Below, piece after piece: positions 13,355 to 17,888 of a stretch of DNA of 17,888 nucleotides. The position numbers and the translations under genes were made by a program. Within the stretch, counting starts at the first letter, position 1. Every line of letters begins with the position of its first letter. Below the pieces are notes generated by a model. It was not told the DNA's origin. It saw only the letters and a list, made by a program, of their open reading frames with translations, and searched no databases. This DNA comes from Verrucomicrobiaceae bacterium (GTDB lineage: Bacteria; Verrucomicrobiota; Verrucomicrobiia; Verrucomicrobiales; Verrucomicrobiaceae), in assembly GCA_947463285.1 (NCBI GenBank), contig CANHTV010000024.1:1-17888 (forward strand), given 5' to 3'.

Positions 13355-14728
13355 ATGAACTCCACCACCCGCCGCACCTTCATCCAAACCGCAGCCATCG
13401 CCTCCGCTGCGCCGACGATCATCGCCGCTGAATCTAAAAGCAGCGGCAAAGAACGCCGTGTCATCGAGACAGACGTGCTCGTGTGTGGTGGTGGCTGTGC
13501 GGGCAGTGCGGCGGCGCTCGCAGCGGCCCGCTCAGGCGCGAAGACGCTGCTGGTCGAGAAAGCTCCCTTTGCTGGCGGCATCATCACCAGCGTGGGGCTG
13601 CCGTATTTCGATGGCATCGCTCACATCGACACGAAGCGCATTGTGGTGCGCGGCATTGCGCTCGAAATGCTCTCAAAGTCCGGTGTGTGCGCTCCAGACG
13701 CCCAGACGGTGGCGAAGCACAACCCGACGATACCCAACACCTTCGAGTTCAAGCTCCTGCTCGATCGCCTTTTCCAAGAGCAGAAGGACAACCTCAGCCT
13801 GCTCTTCAACAGCTTCGTTTGTGACGCCCAGCGCAACGGCGACCGCATCGAAAGCGTCACTCTTGCCAACAAAGACGGCCTCGTCACGGTGACGCCCAAA
13901 GTCGTCATTGATTGCTCCGGCGATGCCGATGTCGCCGCGTGGTCCGGCGTGCCCTTTGAGCAAAACAGCGAAGTGCAGCCACTCACGCTGCATTTCCGTA
14001 TCGGCAATGTGAAGCCCATTTCGCCCGCCGAGAGCCACGCCTGCAAAGACGCGCTCAAAGCCGCGCAAGCCGCAGGCGAGCTGCCTCACTACTACGGCCC
14101 CGGCATCATGTTCCTCTTTCAATGCAGCGAGGTCTATATCCACGGCGTTCGCGTGCCCGCGAACCCCACCGATGCCGCCGATCTCTCCCGCGCCGAGATG
14201 CAAGGCCGCGCCGATGCCCACGCCATGTTCCGTGCCTGGAAACAAAACGTGCCCGCCTTCAAAGACGCCTACTTCATTGAGGCCTACCCGTGGATCGGCG
14301 TGCGTGAATCCCGCCGCATCCTCGGCCAGCACATCCTAACCGAAGACGACCTCATGAAGTCGCGCCGCTTTGACGACGCCATCGCCACGGGCTGCTGGTA
14401 TCTCGACATTCACCCGAATAAAACCGTCGTCGGCAGCGCCAACGACTTTGACCCGAAAAAGCACCAGCCCGAGCCCTACGACATCCCGTATCGTTCCCTC
14501 GTGGCGCAAAAAGCCAGCAACCTGCTCGTCGCCGGTCGCTGCCACAGCGCCACACGCGGTGCCCACGCCTCCACCCGCGTGACCGTCACCGCCATGGCCA
14601 TGGGCGAAGCCGCGGGTGTCGCTGCTGCGATGAGCTTGAAAGCGAAAGTCGAAGCAGCTGCCCTGGACGGTGTGAAGGTACGTGAGCAGCTCACGAAGCT
14701 AGGCGGCGGGCCGTTTACGGATGCCTGA
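13355..14728 (+). CDS. FAD-dependent oxidoreductase, Tat-exported paralogue
   Basis: 457 residues. It begins with a twin-arginine signal (TTRRTFIQTAAIASAAPTI, R6-R7), so the folded, FAD-loaded protein should be exported. The oxidoreductase body starts at about residue 38 (ETDVLVCGGGCAGSAAALAA; G-x-G-x-x-G at 45-50). It is collinear with the cytoplasmic protein at 10970, sharing GGIIT.VGLPYFDG, VIDC.GD.D.A.W, TLHFRIGNV, DDAIATGCW.LDIHP and NLLVAGRCHSA. By eye well over half of the N-terminal 80 positions are identical, so they are paralogues. It starts an apparent operon: only 24 bp separate it from the DUF1080-like gene. REP 7 lies directly upstream of the ATG and no Shine-Dalgarno is seen, so translation may be affected by the hairpin (inference). 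The substrate is unknown; a sugar-derived compound is plausible from context. Confidence 0.9.
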   Translation: MNSTTRRTFIQTAAIASAAPTIIAAESKSSGKERRVIETDVLVCGGGCAGSAAALAAARSGAKTLLVEKAPFAGGIITSVGLPYFDGIAHIDTKRIVVRGIALEMLSKSGVCAPDAQTVAKHNPTIPNTFEFKLLLDRLFQEQKDNLSLLFNSFVCDAQRNGDRIESVTLANKDGLVTVTPKVVIDCSGDADVAAWSGVPFEQNSEVQPLTLHFRIGNVKPISPAESHACKDALKAAQAAGELPHYYGPGIMFLFQCSEVYIHGVRVPANPTDAADLSRAEMQGRADAHAMFRAWKQNVPAFKDAYFIEAYPWIGVRESRRILGQHILTEDDLMKSRRFDDAIATGCWYLDIHPNKTVVGSANDFDPKKHQPEPYDIPYRSLVAQKASNLLVAGRCHSATRGAHASTRVTVTAMAMGEAAGVAAAMSLKAKVEAAALDGVKVREQLTKLGGGPFTDA

Positions 14729-14752
14729 ACACCAGCAGCACAATCCATCACC

Positions 14753-15514
14753 ATGAAACTCAAGCAAATCCACTTCACCACTCTCCTCCTGACAGCATCG
14801 ATCATGCTCAGCGCCGCAGAACCCTCGGATCTCTCGCGCTGGAAAGATGACTTCTCGGACTCCGCCGCCTTTGCGAAGCAATGGTCGAGCTATGGATTCC
14901 TCGCGGCGGGCATCGATGTGAAGAATCCCCTCGGCAAACCGGTTGGCGGGAAGGATTCGCGTCCGGAGTGGTGGCAGATTGTGGACGGCGCATTGCGCGG
15001 GCAGAACTTCCCGGAGGAGAAGCACGGTTCCGGTATCTCGCGAAATGTGGCCGCTCAGGACATGCGTTTGAGCTGCCGGTTCAAGATTCCCGCCGATGGC
15101 GTGGCCGCCATCGGTATTCGCGGGCCAAATCCAATGGTGGAGAAGGTCTTCAATGTCGTGAGCCTGCATATCCGTCCGAACAGCATCGTGGCGGCGGATA
15201 ATGATGTTTTATATCCCAAGGATTCGCTAGAAGCAGCGGAGATGAAAAAGAAGGGTGAGTGGAATCGCAAGTTCTACTACGCGAAGACGGAGAAGATCAC
15301 CCTAGCGCCCGATGCGTGGCACGATCTCACCGTCGAAGTGCGTGGCAAGGAGCTGCGGGTCAGCATCGATGCCAATCCGGTCCTGAACTACACCACGCTC
15401 TGCGGCGATGCACCGAAGACGAGCATCGGTTTGGGTGCCGGCGGCAATGGAAAGACGGTGCTGGCGACGTGGTATGACGATGTGAAGATCGAACCGCTGG
15501 AAGGAAAGAAATGA
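14753..15514 (+). CDS. Exported DUF1080-like (3-keto-disaccharide hydrolase family/LamG-fold) protein
   Basis: 253 residues. The signal peptide is about 1-21 (MKLKQIHFTTLLLTASIMLSA). The mature part is a single beta-sandwich: W-K-D-D-F-S-D at the start, WWQIVDGALRGQNF, DMRLSCRFKIP, KVFNVVSLHIRPNSIV, WHDLTVEVRGKELRVSIDA, and the closing strand TWYDDVKIEPL. This is the layout of DUF1080/LamG-like jelly rolls, very abundant in Planctomycetota and Verrucomicrobiota. Some members hydrolyse 3-keto-glycosides made by FAD or NAD oxidoreductases. The upstream neighbour is such an oxidoreductase, so an oxidation-then-cleavage pair is a reasonable but untested idea. Its stop overlaps the next start by four bases (ATGA), so translation is probably coupled. 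Confidence 0.75.
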   Translation: MKLKQIHFTTLLLTASIMLSAAEPSDLSRWKDDFSDSAAFAKQWSSYGFLAAGIDVKNPLGKPVGGKDSRPEWWQIVDGALRGQNFPEEKHGSGISRNVAAQDMRLSCRFKIPADGVAAIGIRGPNPMVEKVFNVVSLHIRPNSIVAADNDVLYPKDSLEAAEMKKKGEWNRKFYYAKTEKITLAPDAWHDLTVEVRGKELRVSIDANPVLNYTTLCGDAPKTSIGLGAGGNGKTVLATWYDDVKIEPLEGKK

Positions 15515-16437
15515 AGCGATGTCTCCTTTTGCTTCTCGCATGCGGAGTCCAGGCTCATGCGCTCAACCTCGAGTGGGTGAATGTCGGTGATCCGGGCAAT
15601 CAGCCAGACAAGACGGGCTATGGCTCGGTGGCTTACGAGTTTCAGATCTCGAAATATGAAATCACCTCGGAACAGTATGCCGAGTTTCTCAACACGCTGG
15701 TGGTGAAGAGTGATCCTCACGGGCTCTGGCGCGGCTCGACGATTCAGCGCATCGGCAAGCCAGGCGAGTATCGGTATCAAGTAATCAAAGGTCAGGAAAG
15801 GTGGCCCGTGGTCAATATCAGCTTCCTGGAGGCGATGCGGTTCGTGAACTGGCTGCACAACGGACAGAGCCAAGGCGAAACGGAGAAAGGTGCCTATGAC
15901 ATCCCAACGCACGGTGGACTCGCCAGGCATGAAGTGGGTGCAAAGGTGTGGATCGCGACCGAGGACGAATGGTATAAGGCGGCGTATTTTCAGCCTGAGT
16001 CGAAGGGTGGGCCGGCAGGCGGCTACTGGCTCTATCCCACGCGCAGCAATGAGCAGCCTGTGCTCAGGGAGGCTGGCGCCAAGGAAGCGAACTCAGCCAA
16101 CTACCTGCAAGACAGCCGGACCAACTCGTTCGGGGGCGTTGCGCGTTCCTTTGCGGACTCCCAGCCGGTGGGGAGCTATCCAAACTCCGCGAGCTATTAC
16201 GGCACCTATGACCAAGGCGGCAATGCCTGGGAGTGGAACGAGGCTGTCGTCTTCGATGCGCAGCGCTGCATCCGTGGAGGCTGCATGGCGCACAGTTTCG
16301 AGAAGATGAGGTCCGTCGTGCGCACCTCCGCCAACCCGGCCAAGAGGTATCCCGACACGGGGTTCCGGCTCGCACGCGCTATGCCGAAGGCCGCCGACGC
16401 AGGCAGCATCAAAACCACCACTCCGAAGCAGCCCTGA
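15511..16437 (+). CDS. Exported FGE-sulfatase-fold (SUMF1-like) protein lacking the usual catalytic cysteines
   Basis: 308 residues with a signal peptide (MKRCLLLLLACGVQAHA). The body is a formylglycine-generating-enzyme fold: NLEWVNVGDPGN, FQISKYEITSEQYAEFLN, WPVVNISFLEAMRFVNWL, WIATEDEWYKAAYF, GSYPNSASYYGTYDQGGNAWEWNE (in two parts, about 221-244), RCIRGGCMAHS (252-262) and TGFRLA (283-288). True FGE has a CHRSYC-type pair after the GGS turn. Here that stretch reads GGCMAHSFEKMRS: one cysteine lies in the turn, but no matching pair is present, so sulfatase activation is unlikely. Such proteins are common in Planctomycetota and Verrucomicrobiota as exported binding or unknown-function members. 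It overlaps the DUF1080-like gene by four bases and the next gene by one base (TGATG), indicating one coupled operon. Confidence 0.82.
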   Translation: MKRCLLLLLACGVQAHALNLEWVNVGDPGNQPDKTGYGSVAYEFQISKYEITSEQYAEFLNTLVVKSDPHGLWRGSTIQRIGKPGEYRYQVIKGQERWPVVNISFLEAMRFVNWLHNGQSQGETEKGAYDIPTHGGLARHEVGAKVWIATEDEWYKAAYFQPESKGGPAGGYWLYPTRSNEQPVLREAGAKEANSANYLQDSRTNSFGGVARSFADSQPVGSYPNSASYYGTYDQGGNAWEWNEAVVFDAQRCIRGGCMAHSFEKMRSVVRTSANPAKRYPDTGFRLARAMPKAADAGSIKTTTPKQP

Positions 16438-17888
16438 TGAACAGCCCCATTCACATCACCACGTTGCTTTGCATGGTTGCGCTCGCTTCAGCATCCGCCT
16501 CTGAACTCACCGGCAAACTGGAACCGATGTTCGACCAGCACTGCTACGACTGCCACGACGCGGACGCGAAGAAGGGCGGTCTCGATTTGACGGAACTGAA
16601 ATGGAAGCCCGATGACGCGGAGAACCTTCAGCAGTGGACCAAGGTCTTCGACAAGGTGGAGCGAGCAGAAATGCCGCCGAGGAAGAAGGCGCGTCCACCA
16701 GCGGAGATGAATGTCACCTTTTTGAAGACGTTGCACGATGCACTGCATGCTTTCAGCGCACGCCAGCAGGAGTCGGAGGGACGCGTGGTCTATCGGCGGC
16801 TCAATCGCACCGAGTATGTGAATACGATCCACGATCTGCTCGGCATCGACACGCCGCTGCGTGACTTGCTGCCGGAGGACGGCACCGCGGGTGGATTCGA
16901 TAAGATTGGTGAGGCGCTCAATCTATCAGCCGTCCATCTGGAGCGCTACTTGCAGGCGGCGGACCTCGCGCTGAAGGAGGCGACGGTCACCACGCCGAAG
17001 GTGGAGACCCAAACGCTCCGCACTGACTACACCGAGACGTGGCGTGACTGGATGGCACCCGGCTTTCAGAGCAGTCAATGGACGCATTCGCCCGAGGGTT
17101 TCCTTGCCATCCGCTGGGGCGGCGGAAACGGGCCTCATGGCGCTCTGGGAGCTTGGTCACCACCTGTGCCCGACGCCCGCTATCGTTTCCGCATCCGGGC
17201 GCGTGCCATGATCGACAAGGAGGGACCGAACGCCAATGCGAATGATAAGAAGCGCCCTGATCGCCACATCATGCTCAAGGTGGCACGGGCCGTGTGGCCC
17301 TACAATGGACTGACCTTTGACAATACCTACGTGGAGATGAGCCCCACGGAATATCGAGAGTTCGAATATGAAGCGCGGGTCCCGCAGGGCCAGACGCTTT
17401 GGCTTTCGCCCTATCGCATCGTGCCGGAGATGCCTAACGAACGCGCGATGGTCGGCGGCATCTGCGCGGTCGTCGAGTGGGTGGAGATCAAAGGTCCGCT
17501 GTATGAGCAATGGCCGCCACGCGGTCATCAACTGCTCTATGGTGATCTGCCGCTGCAGCCTGCGAATCCAAAGGTCCCGACCAGGGACCTGCGCGTTGTT
17601 GCATCACAACCCGAGGCTGATGCCCGACGCTTGCTCGCCGTTTTCCTGCCGAAGGTTTTCCGCCGCCCCGTGAGAGAAGATGAGATCAACGAGCATCTCG
17701 CGCTCGTGAAGGAACAGATGGCCAAGGGCCGGCGCTTCGACGAGGCCCTGCGCGCGGCCTACAAGATGGCGCTCTGCTCGCCCACGTTTCTCTTCCTCCA
17801 GGAAAAAGTCGGTCCGCTCGACGACCACGCGCTCGCCTCGCGGCTCAGCTATGGCCTCTGGAGCTCTCCGCCGGATGACGAACTGACC
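16437..17888 (+). CDS. Large PSCyt-type cytochrome with DUF1587/DUF1595/DUF1592 domains (partial, 3' end outside window)
   Basis: The frame is open from the ATG at 16437, which shares its first base with the preceding TGA, to the right edge: 484 codons with no stop. The signal peptide is about 1-22. A haem c site C36-Y-D-C39-H40 sits in FDQHCYDCHDADAKKGGLDL, with the matching methionine probably in RAEMPPRKKA (M79), as in planctomycete PSCyt domains. DUF1587 follows at about 118-180 (YRRLNRTEYVNTIHDLLGID). A beta-rich insert (about 200-375, WAPGFQSS-like to VVEWVEIKGP) comes next, then a DUF1595 helical part (about 390-455: RRLLAVFLPKVFRRPVREDE). The start of DUF1592 (ASRLSYGLWSSPPDDEL) is at the edge; DUF1588 and DUF1585 would be expected beyond it. 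Complete relatives are about 750-1000 residues. The likely role is periplasmic electron transfer linked to the exported oxidoreductase of the same operon (inference). Confidence 0.9.
   Translation, partial: MNSPIHITTLLCMVALASASASELTGKLEPMFDQHCYDCHDADAKKGGLDLTELKWKPDDAENLQQWTKVFDKVERAEMPPRKKARPPAEMNVTFLKTLHDALHAFSARQQESEGRVVYRRLNRTEYVNTIHDLLGIDTPLRDLLPEDGTAGGFDKIGEALNLSAVHLERYLQAADLALKEATVTTPKVETQTLRTDYTETWRDWMAPGFQSSQWTHSPEGFLAIRWGGGNGPHGALGAWSPPVPDARYRFRIRARAMIDKEGPNANANDKKRPDRHIMLKVARAVWPYNGLTFDNTYVEMSPTEYREFEYEARVPQGQTLWLSPYRIVPEMPNERAMVGGICAVVEWVEIKGPLYEQWPPRGHQLLYGDLPLQPANPKVPTRDLRVVASQPEADARRLLAVFLPKVFRRPVREDEINEHLALVKEQMAKGRRFDEALRAAYKMALCSPTFLFLQEKVGPLDDHALASRLSYGLWSSPPDDELT

Overview
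The window looks like chromosomal DNA of a Verrucomicrobiota bacterium (Verrucomicrobiaceae/Prosthecobacter-like); a planctomycete is the main alternative. The evidence is the gene content: a PSCyt-type cytochrome with DUF1587/DUF1595/DUF1592 blocks, a DUF1080-like protein, Tat-exported FAD oxidoreductases, a very large secreted protease ending in the W-(x)n-RFYRV tail common in Verrucomicrobia, a DUF4091-type glycosidase, and a REP-associated tyrosine transposase (RAYT) of the LPHW...YFVT type. GC is high, and most starts lack a clear Shine-Dalgarno sequence. I saw no rRNA, tRNA or CRISPR.

Layout. (1) 1-1865, minus: a secreted DUF4091-like glycoside hydrolase whose C-terminus lies outside the window. 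(2) 1866-2321: a probable dispersed repeat joined to the 5'-truncated remnant of an antibiotic-biosynthesis-monooxygenase (ABM) gene. (3) 2380-5805, minus: a 1141-residue kexin/furin-type S8 protease with a P domain, Ig-like repeats and jelly-roll-like repeats. (4) 5963-6184, plus: a second gene remnant, probably the C-terminal half of a hotdog thioesterase. (5) 6212-10033, plus: a terpene-cyclase-fold protein carrying a CxxCH haem site, then a secreted parallel beta-helix protein (GH141-like) with a C-terminal LamG-like domain. (6) 10085-10885, minus: a PAS-AraC regulator, divergent from (7) 10970-12265, plus: a cytoplasmic FAD oxidoreductase. (8) 12266-13346: a compact REP/RAYT locus. (9) 13355 to the right edge, plus: a tightly packed operon of a Tat-exported paralogue of the FAD oxidoreductase, a DUF1080-like protein, an FGE-sulfatase-fold protein and a large PSCyt cytochrome that runs off the window. 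The last three are joined by ATGA/TGATG stop-start overlaps.

How it fits together (inference): genes 5, 7 and 9, and perhaps 1, resemble the secreted polysaccharide or glycoside breakdown and redox outfits of Verrucomicrobiota and Planctomycetota. The PAS-AraC protein is the likely local regulator. Its 84-bp divergent promoter holds two direct CACTTCA repeats spaced 20 bp apart.

The most unusual part is 12266-13346. Eight copies of a REP hairpin (GTGG/GTAG foot, arms TTCGGCT or TGCGGCT, TT or AA loop) surround and penetrate the RAYT gene. They supply codons to both ends of the transposase and make up roughly a third of a neighbouring 83-codon Tat-signal ORF, always in the one reading phase that keeps the frame open. 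One copy carries a matched base change in both arms. A ninth, decayed copy lies at 10033 between convergent genes.
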